From positions 1 through 50,000 of the forward strand of contig NZ_CAMBTS010000010.1 of NCBI RefSeq assembly GCF_945870625.1: a DNA stretch of 50,000 nucleotides. The letters are read 5' to 3'. The notes beneath the pieces were generated by a model that saw nothing but the letters and a program-made list of their open reading frames with translations, did no database searches and had not been told where the DNA came from. Positions 1-6,982 of this stretch are shown here, one piece after another; position 1 is the stretch's first letter; every line of letters starts with the position of its first letter. The translations under genes and the position numbers were made by a program. This DNA comes from Novosphingobium sp. Chol11 (GTDB taxonomy: Bacteria; Pseudomonadota; Alphaproteobacteria; Sphingomonadales; Sphingomonadaceae).

Positions 1-92
1 ATCACTCCTGATACCCCCGACCGGTCAGCCAGGGGCGGGTTCAAACATGGGTCAAATCTCAATGGAAACTTATGCCCCTCCCGGGTCACTTC

Positions 93-674
93 TCAGCGCA
101 AATCTACAATCAGCAGCAACATCACACCCGAAGCGCCGATGATGGCCGCCAGCAGCGGCGAGGCGAGCGCAAGGGCCCCCGGGACCGAGGCAAGAAACGC
201 CGTTACGAGGCTTATGGCTTCAAACAGCGCGCCGCCGATCAGGCACCACCACCAGCCACTGATTGCGGCGACGGGCGGCTGGTCGGGGCGCTGGTCCGCA
301 GCTTGGCCGTTGCGCCAAAGCTCGCGCATGGCGCGGGGCGGGATAACGAGGTTGATCCCCGGCACGAACCAGCTACTCGCAGCCCATAACGGCGCATAGG
401 CGAGGGAGGGAAAACCCAGATCGCGCAAGTTGGCATGCGCGCGCCAGACCCATAGCGCTGCTGCCACCACGATCAGGCAGAGTGTAGGCAATACCGCAAA
501 GAAATTGAGCAGCAGCGCCGCGCCAAGGGCATCGCCAATCGCGCTGCCGTTGTCGGTGAAGGTCAGAACGCCGTAGCCGAACGAGAGGACCGTCCATAGG
601 ATGTGCAGGGCGAGCGCGCCGATCAGCAGCCGGGCACGCCAGCGCAGCGCAGCGTTCAGTCGGCTTTCCCCCAT
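93..674 (-). CDS. DUF4328 domain membrane protein
   Basis: A 193-residue integral membrane protein. Hydrophobic segments lie at about residues 13-35, 48-75, 95-115 and 140-190. The central stretch with WRAHANLRDLG, then a WF-PG-N motif and a run ending RAMRELWR, is the signature of the DUF4328 family, whose function is unknown. The ATG at 674 is the first in-frame start. The next gene downstream on this strand lies outside the window, and the SDR gene behind it begins 64 bases away in the same orientation, so they may be cotranscribed. No catalytic residues can be named. Confidence 0.8.
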   Translation of the reverse strand: MGESRLNAALRWRARLLIGALALHILWTVLSFGYGVLTFTDNGSAIGDALGAALLLNFFAVLPTLCLIVVAAALWVWRAHANLRDLGFPSLAYAPLWAASSWFVPGINLVIPPRAMRELWRNGQAADQRPDQPPVAAISGWWWCLIGGALFEAISLVTAFLASVPGALALASPLLAAIIGASGVMLLLIVDLR

Positions 675-737
675 CCGGCCCCGAACCTCCCCTGCGTCAA
701 CCGGCCCGGCTCTGCGGCGCGGCGTCGTCTCCGGCCT

Positions 738-1652
738 TTACCCCTTCATCGCCGCCTGCAGCTGGCTCAGGATCACCTGGCTCTGCTCGGCGCCCGATTG
801 CGGCACGAAATCGCCGGTACGGTCAGAGATTTCGGCCCAGTGCGCAGCAAAGCCTTCGACCGAGCGGTCATCGCCGGTCAGCAGCACGCCCTTGTTCATC
901 GTGACCCATGCCGAATGATAGACGCCCGCGCCTGCGCCGACGATGGCGTTGCTCGGCGCATCCTCCGAAACGAGGAACAGCGCGGCGGGCACGACGTTTT
1001 CAGGGCCGAACGCTTTGTAGGCCTCTTCGGGGAAGATATCCTCGGTCATCCGCGTGCCCGCCACCGGGGCGAGGGTGTTGACCCGCACGTTGTTTTTCGC
1101 GCCTTCGAGGTAGAGCGTCTTGGTGAGGCCTGCGAGGCCAAGCTTGGCCGCGCCATAATTGGCCTGACCGAAATTGCCGAACAGCCCGGTCGACGAGGCG
1201 GTCATCAGGATGCGGCCATAGTTTTGCGCGCGCATCGTATCCCAAACGGCCTTGGTCGCATTGGCCGAGCCGATCAGGTGCACTTTGACGACGAGGTCGA
1301 AATCGGCGGGCTCCATCTTGGTGAAGCTCTTGTCGCGAAGGATGCCCGCGTTGTTGATCAGGATGTGAACCTCGCCCCAGGCTTCCTTGGCTTTGGCGAC
1401 CATTTCGACCATCTGCTCATATTCGGTGACCGAGCCGCCGTTCGACATCGCTTCGCCGCCCGCTGCCTTGATTTCCTCGACCACGGCCAGCGCAGCATCG
1501 GAATGGCCGGTGCCGTCACGCGCTGCGCCCAGATCGTTGACCATGACCTTTGCGCCGCGCTTGGCCAGTTCGAGGGCATAGGCCCGGCCCAGACCGCCGC
1601 CTGCACCAGTTACGATTGCGACCCGGTCTTTGAACGAAATGCTCATGCCCAT
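738..1652 (-). CDS. SDR family oxidoreductase (HSD17B4/MFE-2 type)
   Basis: A 304-residue short-chain dehydrogenase/reductase. The Rossmann motif TGAGGGLG begins at residue 15, NNAG is at 100-103, and the catalytic Ser (about 153-154), Tyr166 and Lys170 are present in a YGAAK context. The motif order and the extra C-terminal segment resemble the (3R)-hydroxyacyl-CoA dehydrogenase domain of peroxisomal multifunctional enzyme 2, so it probably oxidises a hydroxyacyl-CoA or similar substrate with NAD(P). The ATG at 1652 is preceded by GGAG four bases upstream; a second ATG at 1646 would remove only two residues. It stands in the same orientation as ilvE, 112 bases downstream of the ilvE stop. 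The exact substrate is inference. Confidence 0.85.
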   Translation of the reverse strand: MGMSISFKDRVAIVTGAGGGLGRAYALELAKRGAKVMVNDLGAARDGTGHSDAALAVVEEIKAAGGEAMSNGGSVTEYEQMVEMVAKAKEAWGEVHILINNAGILRDKSFTKMEPADFDLVVKVHLIGSANATKAVWDTMRAQNYGRILMTASSTGLFGNFGQANYGAAKLGLAGLTKTLYLEGAKNNVRVNTLAPVAGTRMTEDIFPEEAYKAFGPENVVPAALFLVSEDAPSNAIVGAGAGVYHSAWVTMNKGVLLTGDDRSVEGFAAHWAEISDRTGDFVPQSGAEQSQVILSQLQAAMKG

Positions 1653-1764
1653 TGCTCCTGCAAGCCCTCATCGGGGCGTTATATGACCGCGCGGATGCCA
1701 CGCCATTGCGCGATTGGCAACTGCGATGGAGCCATCGCCGGGAGGGGTTTCAGGCCCCGGGCCT

Positions 1765-2883
1765 TTAGGCGATGCGCTTGACCCAGCCGTGCGGGTCGGG
1801 CGCGTGGCCGCGCTGGATCGCCACCAGCCGCTGGCGCAGCCGCTCGGTCAGCTGGCCGGGGCCGCCGCTGCCGATCGTGAACGCGCCGGATGCGTTGGCG
1901 ACTTTGCCCACCGAAGTGACCACCGCCGCAGTGCCGCAGGCAAACGCTTCAACCAGCTTGCCGCTCTCCGCATCGGCGCGCCACGCATCGAGGCTGTAGC
2001 GTTCTTCGCGCACAGTGAGGCCTTCATCGCGGGCGAGCGTGAGCAGGCTGTCGCGGGTGATGCCGGGCAGGATCGTGCCGCCCAGCGGCGGGGTGATCAA
2101 GCTGCCATCGTCGAACGCGAAGAACAGGTTCATGCCGCCCAGTTCCTCGATCCATTTGCGCTCGGCCGCATCGAGGAACAGCACCTGATCATGGCCGCGG
2201 GCAAAGGCATCGGCGGTGGGCACGAGGCTGGCGGCGTAGTTGCCGCCGCACTTGGCCTCGCCGGTGCCGCCAGCCGCAGCGCGGGTATAGTCGCTCACCC
2301 AGATCGAGACTGCGCTGGCGCCCGATTTGAAGTAATTGCCCGCCGGGCTGGCGATGACCAGAAAGCGATAGGCCTTGGCCGGGCGCACGCCCAGAAACGC
2401 CTCGGTCGCGAACAGGAACGGGCGCAGATAAAGCGAGCCGCCCGGCACGGTGGGGAACCACTGCCGATCGGCAAGCACGAGCTGCGTGACAGCATCGACG
2501 AACAGCGCGGGCGGCATCTCGGGCATCGCCAGACGGCGGGCGGAAGCATTGAAGCGCGCGGCGTTGGCCTCGGGCCGAAACAGCGTGATGCCCCCCATAG
2601 TTCCGGCCGTAGTTCCGGCATCCTCCAGCGCATAGGCCTTCATACCTTCAAAGATTTCCTGCGCGTAATGCAGCACAGCGGCGGCCGGATCGAGCGCGAT
2701 CGGCCCGTAAGGCAGGATCTGGGCATTGTGCCAGCCGTGCGCTTCGGCCCAGTCAATCGACACCATGTGATCGGTGAAGGCCGTGCCGAAGCCCGGGTTG
2801 GCAAGGATTGCCGCGCGCGCATCCTCGGCCATCGGAGCGGGATGGGGGTTTTGCGCAAACGGGATCATATCGGGGCCGGGCAT
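1765..2883 (-). CDS. ilvE: Branched-chain amino acid aminotransferase
   Basis: A 372-residue fold-type IV PLP aminotransferase of the larger (eukaryotic-like, BCAT type II) class. It transfers the amino group between glutamate and the keto acids of leucine, isoleucine and valine. The conserved EIFEGMKAY is at about 76-84, the PLP-binding lysine is Lys211 in AKCGGNYA, and the LYLRPFLFATE substrate region is at 151-161. The start at 2883 is the first ATG; a second in-frame ATG lies five codons later. The upstream region contains a small hairpin and, further up, a micro-ORF with a terminator-like hairpin, so attenuation is conceivable but unproven. Together with leuB at 9437-10492 it covers two steps of leucine biosynthesis. 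Confidence 0.93.
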   Translation of the reverse strand: MPGPDMIPFAQNPHPAPMAEDARAAILANPGFGTAFTDHMVSIDWAEAHGWHNAQILPYGPIALDPAAAVLHYAQEIFEGMKAYALEDAGTTAGTMGGITLFRPEANAARFNASARRLAMPEMPPALFVDAVTQLVLADRQWFPTVPGGSLYLRPFLFATEAFLGVRPAKAYRFLVIASPAGNYFKSGASAVSIWVSDYTRAAAGGTGEAKCGGNYAASLVPTADAFARGHDQVLFLDAAERKWIEELGGMNLFFAFDDGSLITPPLGGTILPGITRDSLLTLARDEGLTVREERYSLDAWRADAESGKLVEAFACGTAAVVTSVGKVANASGAFTIGSGGPGQLTERLRQRLVAIQRGHAPDPHGWVKRIA

Positions 2884-2934
2884 TAGTAAGGAGTCCTCTG
2901 AGTGGCGAACCGCGCCACGCCCTGCTTGTACTAT

Positions 2935-2953
2935 TGTTGCGCGAAAGGCAACA
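2935..2953. repeat. Small inverted repeat in the ilvE upstream region
   Basis: TGTTGC at 2935-2940 and GCAACA at 2948-2953 form a perfect 6-base-pair inverted repeat with a 7-base spacer. It lies about 50-70 bases upstream of the ilvE start, where a promoter would be expected. It could be an operator half-site pair or a leader hairpin; nothing in the sequence decides between these. Confidence 0.35.
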
Positions 2954-2969
2954 GTAAAGCAATAAATGT

Positions 2970-3004
2970 GAAGGGCCGCGTCCGCCTGACGGACACGGCC
3001 CTTC
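2970..3004 (-). terminator. Terminator-like hairpin between micro-ORF and ilvE
   Basis: Two 15-base arms, 2970-2984 and 2990-3004, pair around a 5-base loop. Read on the minus strand the only imperfection is a G-U wobble, while on the plus strand it is a C-A mismatch, so the structure is more stable in a minus-strand transcript. The minus-strand sequence after the stem is T-rich (ACATTTATTGCTTTACT) but not a pure T run. It sits 56 bases after the stop of the 18-codon ORF and 87 bases before ilvE, so it either ends the micro-ORF transcript or acts as an attenuator of ilvE. Confidence 0.5.
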
Positions 3005-3012
3005 GCATGGTC

Positions 3013-3032
3013 AGCGGCCGGAAAGTGCCGCT
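3013..3032 (-). other. Second hairpin after the micro-ORF
   Basis: AGCGGC (3013-3018) and GCCGCT (3027-3032) form a perfect 6-base-pair stem with an 8-base loop, between the micro-ORF stop and the terminator-like hairpin. Two hairpins in tandem give the minus-strand transcript the look of a small structured RNA. Confidence 0.4.
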
Positions 3033-3059
3033 TACGAAGCCTTTATCGCCAACTGGTGG

Positions 3060-3116
3060 TTAGCAATAATGCTCCGTGATACGGTTTACCGACCTCGCTG
3101 CTGAACCATGAGACAT
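3060..3116 (-). CDS. Predicted 18-residue micro-ORF with a perfect extended Shine-Dalgarno
   Basis: The ORF encodes MSHGSAARSVNRITEHYC and ends in TAA. I do not recognise the peptide. It is called because its ATG at 3116 follows a 14-base exact complement of the 16S rRNA 3' tail at 3118-3131, with seven bases between AGGAGG and the ATG, which is ideal spacing. Two hairpins follow the stop. The peptide is small and basic with two histidines and a C-terminal cysteine, has no hydrophobic segment, and has too few Leu, Ile or Val codons for a classic branched-chain leader peptide. It may be a ribosome-capturing leader, a small protein, or the coding part of a dual-function RNA. The call rests on the ribosome binding site, not on homology. 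Confidence 0.5.
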   Translation of the reverse strand: MSHGSAARSVNRITEHYC

Positions 3117-3117
3117 C

Positions 3118-3131
3118 GGATCACCTCCTTT
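3118..3131 (-). promoter_or_regulatory. Full-length Shine-Dalgarno matching the 16S tail
   Basis: Minus-strand AAAGGAGGTGATCC is the exact reverse complement of GGATCACCTCCTTT, the conserved 3' terminus of bacterial 16S rRNA. Usual ribosome binding sites pair over four to seven bases; this one can pair over fourteen. Bases on either side do not match 16S rRNA, so it is not a fragment of a ribosomal gene. Confidence 0.8.
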
Positions 3132-3344
3132 CGCTGTGTTGAACCAGAGTTGCCGCCGTTTCAGACGACCCGACCGGACAAGCTTCGCTTGATCACGGCC
3201 TTGAGCCGGAATGTGATTCATCTGAGAGCGCAGAACAAGTCTTGCATTCATTTATTTTCACGTCAAAATAGCAATTTCCCGCTGCTTCGTTGTGGATAAA
3301 CCGTCGCTCTTTTGGCGGCCTCATCACCGCCCTGCAGGTCCGCT
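3132..3344. other. Leader and spacer between micro-ORF and lipoprotein gene
   Basis: No gene is supported here. On the minus strand TTGACG at 3261-3266 could be a -35 element for the micro-ORF transcript, but no convincing -10 lies at 16-18 bases. A 5-base-pair hairpin, CAAGC-TTC-GCTTG, is at 3179-3191. The stretch 3241-3300 is noticeably A+T-richer than its surroundings, as expected for a promoter region. The weak ORFs that cross it have no family features. Confidence 0.4.
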
Positions 3345-3950
3345 TTACCGGCAATCTTCGATCACCCGCCCCACTTCCGCCCATGCTGGCAGGACCAGCG
3401 TGGGCAAGCCGCTGATATCCAATGTAAACCTCCCCTTGCTGAAGGCCATTTGATCGAGCACCCGGTCTTGCGGATCGAGCTCGATCGCGAGCGCTGCGGG
3501 CTTGACATTGGCGGCTGGTCTGGCAGCGATATTGCGGGTGCCGCTGCTGGTGCTGATCGATGCCGCCACGGCGCTCTGGCCGGGCGCCGGACGCAGCAGG
3601 ATGATCATGCGCCGCGCGCTGTCGCAGCGCAGCACGAGGAGCGGCATCGCGCCCGTAGCGGCAAAACGAGCGGCGGTGCCGCCTTTTTCTGCGGTATAGG
3701 TCCAGCTGCCGGGTGTCTGCGCCGCTTCCCGCGCGGCGGGCGGGGTGGCGGGCCGAACCACTTGGACGGGGCGCGGCGCAGGCAATGCCGCGCCGCTGCT
3801 GGCGCGCATAGGCGGTGTTAGCGGCAGCGGCGGCGGCGCAGCGCAACTGGCAAGGCCCAGCATCGCCGCCAAGACCGCCGCCAGCGCCGCCGGAGCGCGG
3901 GTCAGGAGGGGCTGGACAGGGGCGCAGACAACGGAACGGTTGATCTTCAT
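3345..3950 (-). CDS. Putative lipoprotein of unknown function
   Basis: A 201-residue protein starting MKINRS. A hydrophobic signal segment at about residues 19-35 ends in the lipobox LASC, with the lipidated cysteine at residue 36. A Pro/Ala-rich linker follows to about residue 85, and then a compact domain with SWTY, an LRCDSARR core strand and a C-terminal IEDC, so two cysteines remain that could form a disulphide. I do not recognise a named family. Its start codon overlaps the upstream ATG alternative of divergent tlyA, so the two share a very short promoter region. Confidence 0.7.
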   Translation of the reverse strand: MKINRSVVCAPVQPLLTRAPAALAAVLAAMLGLASCAAPPPLPLTPPMRASSGAALPAPRPVQVVRPATPPAAREAAQTPGSWTYTAEKGGTAARFAATGAMPLLVLRCDSARRMIILLRPAPGQSAVAASISTSSGTRNIAARPAANVKPAALAIELDPQDRVLDQMAFSKGRFTLDISGLPTLVLPAWAEVGRVIEDCR

Positions 3951-3975
3951 GCCCTCGCTATGGAAGAGAGCGCGC

Positions 3976-4737
3976 GTGACCTCAAGCCGAACCACCAAAG
4001 GAAAGCTGCGCGCCGACCAGCTATTGTTCGAGCGCGGCCTCGCCGAGAGCCGTTCGCGCGCGCAGGCGCTGATCTTGGCCGGGCTGGTTTTCGCAGGCGA
4101 GACCAAAGTTGCCAAGGCGGGGCAGCTGTTCGATCCCGATGCTGAACTTGAAGTGCGCGGGCGCGATCATCCGTGGGTTTCGCGCGGAGGGATCAAGCTG
4201 GCGCATGCATTGGGGCATTTCGGGCTTGATCCGGTGGGCCGCACCGCGATGGATATCGGCTCGTCTACCGGGGGCTTTACCGATGTGTTGCTGCAAGGCG
4301 GCGCGGTGCATGTGTTCGCGGTGGATTCAGGCACCAATCAGCTGGCGTGGAAACTGCGGCAGGACCCGCGCGTCACTGTGCTCGAACAGACCAGCGCGCG
4401 GGTGTTGAGCGCGGCGCAGATCGACCGCCCGGCCGATTGGGTGGTGTGCGACGCCAGCTTTATCGCTCTGCATAAAGTGCTTCAGGTGCCGCTAGCGCTG
4501 GCGGCGCGGCCGACGCAGTTGGTTGCGCTGATCAAGCCGCAGTTCGAAGTCGGCCGAAGCGAAGTGGGCAAGGGCGGGGTGGTGCGCGATGCGGCGCTGC
4601 ACGAGCGCGTTTGCGCGGAAGTGCGCGCGTGGCTGGTGGGCGAAGGGTGGGAAGTGCAGGGTATTGTCCCAAGTCCGATCACCGGGCCCGAGGGAAATGT
4701 GGAATTCCTTATTTCCGCTTTCAGGACACTCGCGTAA
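3976..4737 (+). CDS. tlyA: TlyA family rRNA 2'-O-methyltransferase
   Basis: A 253-residue protein from the GTG at 3976, which is preceded by GGAAGAGAG; an in-frame ATG at 3949 would add nine residues and overlap the divergent start. An N-terminal S4 RNA-binding domain (LRADQLLFERGLAESRSRAQ, about 9-65) precedes an FtsJ-like methyltransferase domain with the SAM motif DIGSSTGGFTD. The K-D-K-E catalytic set of 2'-O-methyltransferases is visible in GGIKLAHAL, VVCDASF, ALIKPQFE and NVEFL. TlyA methylates cytidines in 16S and/or 23S rRNA; the short sphingomonad form cannot be assigned to one target from sequence. Confidence 0.9.
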   Translation: MTSSRTTKGKLRADQLLFERGLAESRSRAQALILAGLVFAGETKVAKAGQLFDPDAELEVRGRDHPWVSRGGIKLAHALGHFGLDPVGRTAMDIGSSTGGFTDVLLQGGAVHVFAVDSGTNQLAWKLRQDPRVTVLEQTSARVLSAAQIDRPADWVVCDASFIALHKVLQVPLALAARPTQLVALIKPQFEVGRSEVGKGGVVRDAALHERVCAEVRAWLVGEGWEVQGIVPSPITGPEGNVEFLISAFRTLA

Positions 4738-4810
4738 AGCAAGCGTTGCCGAACAGCGGTCCGGTCGCCAATGTCGGCATCTAATCAATTGGGGGCGATT
4801 TCGGCACACA

Positions 4811-5362
4811 ATGATACGACATCTTGCTTCTCCCGTGCAGCTTCGCGCCAGCCTCATCCGCTGGGCGCTGTTCACCGTGCCGCTGACCATCGGCCTTGGC
4901 TTTTTGTCGGGAGGCGCCGGGGGCAGCGGACCGGACAATGCCTGGTTTGCGGCGCTGACGCGGCCCGCGATCTTTCCGCCGCCCATCGTCTTCCCGGTGG
5001 CGTGGACGCTGTTTTACACGCTGATGGGAACGGCGCTGGCGATGGTGGCGGCGGCGCGCGGCGCAACGGGACGCTGGATCGCGGTGGCCGGTTTCGTGGT
5101 CCAGTTCGCGCTGAATCTGGCGTGGAGCCCGGTGTTCTTCGGCCAGCATCAGATGGCGGTGGCGCTCGGGATCATCGGCGGGATGTTTGTGACAACGGCG
5201 ATTACGCTGGTGCTGTTCTGGCGGGTGCGCCCGCTCGCCGGCGCGCTGCTCATTCCGTATCTGGCGTGGATCTGTTTTGCCGGACTGCTCAATTATCAGT
5301 TTCTGGCGCTGAACCCAGCGGCCGAAGGGGCATCTGGCGCGGCGGTCCGGGTTAAGATTTAG
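4811..5362 (+). CDS. tspO: TspO/MBR family tryptophan-rich sensory protein
   Basis: A 183-residue membrane protein with five predicted helices. The family hallmark WFAALTRPAIFPPP followed by VAWTLFYTLMG is at about residues 48-77, and NLAWSPVFF and LNPAAEG also match TspO. TspO proteins bind porphyrins and other tetrapyrroles or sterols; in photosynthetic alphaproteobacteria they modulate pigment gene expression in response to oxygen. The start at 4811 has only a weak upstream purine stretch. No tetrapyrrole genes are adjacent in this window. Confidence 0.9.
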   Translation: MIRHLASPVQLRASLIRWALFTVPLTIGLGFLSGGAGGSGPDNAWFAALTRPAIFPPPIVFPVAWTLFYTLMGTALAMVAAARGATGRWIAVAGFVVQFALNLAWSPVFFGQHQMAVALGIIGGMFVTTAITLVLFWRVRPLAGALLIPYLAWICFAGLLNYQFLALNPAAEGASGAAVRVKI

Positions 5363-5428
5363 AAGCCTTGCGGCGGAGCACCGCCAGCCCCATCTCGGGC
5401 GCTCACTTGCTAGCTAGGGCACGATACC

Positions 5429-5692
5429 ATGCAATCCGAAAACCCGATGATCGCCGATTTCGTCAAGCTGATGAACAGCGCCGCTGCGACGCTGGCCGGC
5501 ATGGGCCGCGAGGCGGGCGAAAGCGCACGCGAAAAAGCACGCGAGATATTCGGCGGGATGGACTTCGTCAGCCGCGAAGAATTCGACGCGGTGAAAGACA
5601 TCGCGACCACTGCCGCTGCCGAGGTCGATACGCTGAAGGCGCGGCTCGATGCGCTTGAGGCCAAGCCGAGCGGCGCCGCCGAGGCCCTATAA
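5429..5692 (+). CDS. ubiK: UbiK/BMFP accessory factor
   Basis: An 87-residue protein with an amphipathic N-terminal helix (MIADFVKLMNSAAATL) and a C-terminal coiled coil beginning at SREEFDAVKD and continuing through EVDTLKARLDALEA. This is the two-part layout of the BMFP family, whose Enterobacterial member UbiK helps the ubiquinone biosynthesis complex and whose Brucella member is a membrane-fusogenic trimer. It is convergent with metZ and their 3' ends overlap by six bases. Confidence 0.85.
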   Translation: MQSENPMIADFVKLMNSAAATLAGMGREAGESAREKAREIFGGMDFVSREEFDAVKDIATTAAAEVDTLKARLDALEAKPSGAAEAL

Positions 5693-6895
5693 GCCAGCCT
5701 TGGTCAGCGCCTGATCGAGGTCTTCGATCAGGTCGTCAGGGTCTTCTAGCCCGATATTCAGCCGCAGCAGGCCTTCCCCCACGCCCATGTCGGCGCGGGT
5801 TTCGGGGCCGACGCCGTGGTGCGTCGATGAAGCGGGATGGCACATCAGCGAGCGCGAATCGCCAATGTTGTTCGAGATATCGATGAGTTGAAGCGCATCT
5901 AGCAGCGCGTGCGCCTGTTCGCGTCCGCCCGCCAGATCAATCGAAAAGATCGTGCCGCCCGCGCTCATCTGCTTGAGCGCCAGCGCATGCTGCGGGTGGC
6001 TGGGAAGGTAAGGGTAGAGCATGCGCGGCACGCGCGTCTCGACAAACGCGGCGACCTTGAGCGCGTTCTCGCTTTGACGGCGGATGCGCAAGTCGAGCGT
6101 TTCGAGGCCTTTGAGCACGACCCAAGCGTTGAACGGCGCGCAGGTCGGCCCGGTGTTGCGCTGGAATGGCATGAGCACATTGTTGATGAAATCGGCGCTG
6201 CCGCAGATCGCGCCGGCCATCACCCGGCCTTGCCCGTCCATCATCTTGGTGGCCGAATAGGCGACCACGTCTGCGCCGAGATCGAGCGGGCGCTGCAATG
6301 CGCTGGTCGCAAAGGCATTGTCGACCACGGTGACGATGCCGTGTGCCCGGGCCAGCGCGCAGACATGGTCGAGATCGACGATGTCCATTGTCGGATTGGC
6401 TGGGCTTTCGAAGAAGAACACTTTGGTATTGGGCCGGATCGCAGCCTCCCATGCGGCGTTGTCCGCCGCGTGGATCGTGGTGCTTTCGATGCCGAAGCGC
6501 GGCAGCAGATTGTCCACCAGCCAGCGGCACGAGCCGAACGCGGCTTTGGCCGCGACCACATGGTCTCCGGCCGAAAGCTGGCACAGTAGCGCCGCGGTCA
6601 TCGCCGCCATGCCGCTGGCCTGCGCGCGGCAGGCCTGCGCGCCTTCGAGCAACGCGATGCGTTCTTCGAGCATCGCCACGGTGGGGTTCTGGACCCGCGA
6701 ATAAGTCATGCCATCGGCTTCGCCGGCAAAGCGCGCGGCGACTGTGGCGGCGTCATCGTAAGTAAAGCCGGAGGTGAGGAACAGGGCTTCAGAGGTCTCG
6801 CCCATTTCCGAGCGCCAGGTGCCCCCGCGCACGGCCTGCGTTGCAGGGCGCCATGTGGCTGTGATCGAGCGGTCTTGTCCTGTGGTGCGTTTCAT
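5687..6895 (-). CDS. metZ: O-succinylhomoserine sulfhydrylase
   Basis: A 402-residue Cys/Met metabolism PLP enzyme that makes homocysteine from an acylhomoserine and sulfide. The pyridoxal lysine is Lys217 in SATKMMDGQGR, the cofactor-binding ASGMAAMT is at about 93-100, FESPANPTMDIVD at 162-174, and the C-terminal MCHPASSTHHG completes the family pattern. The QGRVM and NNIGDS context favours MetZ over cystathionine gamma-synthase. The start is taken at MKRTTG (6895); longer in-frame starts add sequence without family features. Confidence 0.9.
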   Translation of the reverse strand: MKRTTGQDRSITATWRPATQAVRGGTWRSEMGETSEALFLTSGFTYDDAATVAARFAGEADGMTYSRVQNPTVAMLEERIALLEGAQACRAQASGMAAMTAALLCQLSAGDHVVAAKAAFGSCRWLVDNLLPRFGIESTTIHAADNAAWEAAIRPNTKVFFFESPANPTMDIVDLDHVCALARAHGIVTVVDNAFATSALQRPLDLGADVVAYSATKMMDGQGRVMAGAICGSADFINNVLMPFQRNTGPTCAPFNAWVVLKGLETLDLRIRRQSENALKVAAFVETRVPRMLYPYLPSHPQHALALKQMSAGGTIFSIDLAGGREQAHALLDALQLIDISNNIGDSRSLMCHPASSTHHGVGPETRADMGVGEGLLRLNIGLEDPDDLIEDLDQALTKAGL

Positions 6896-6982
6896 GGTGG
6901 CAGGCTTTAGGTTTGCGGCGCAGCCCGCGCAAGCGCTGCCATTGCGCGTTCGAGGGCAGTTGGCGTAGGGCCTGCGCCGACG

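Noticed and set aside
603..1781. 392-residue plus-strand ORF antisense to the SDR gene
   Set aside because: Its translation has no family features, and the minus strand carries a complete SDR enzyme with all catalytic motifs.
3118..3131. Possible remnant of a 16S rRNA gene 3' end
   Set aside because: Only the 14-base tail matches; the bases before it (catc) and after it do not match 16S rRNA, and no other rRNA sequence is present.
3118..3300. Plus-strand small RNA carrying an anti-Shine-Dalgarno mimic
   Set aside because: Possible, but an ATG with exact spacing, a short closed ORF and downstream hairpins are on the minus strand, which is the simpler reading; kept only as an alternative in the finding.
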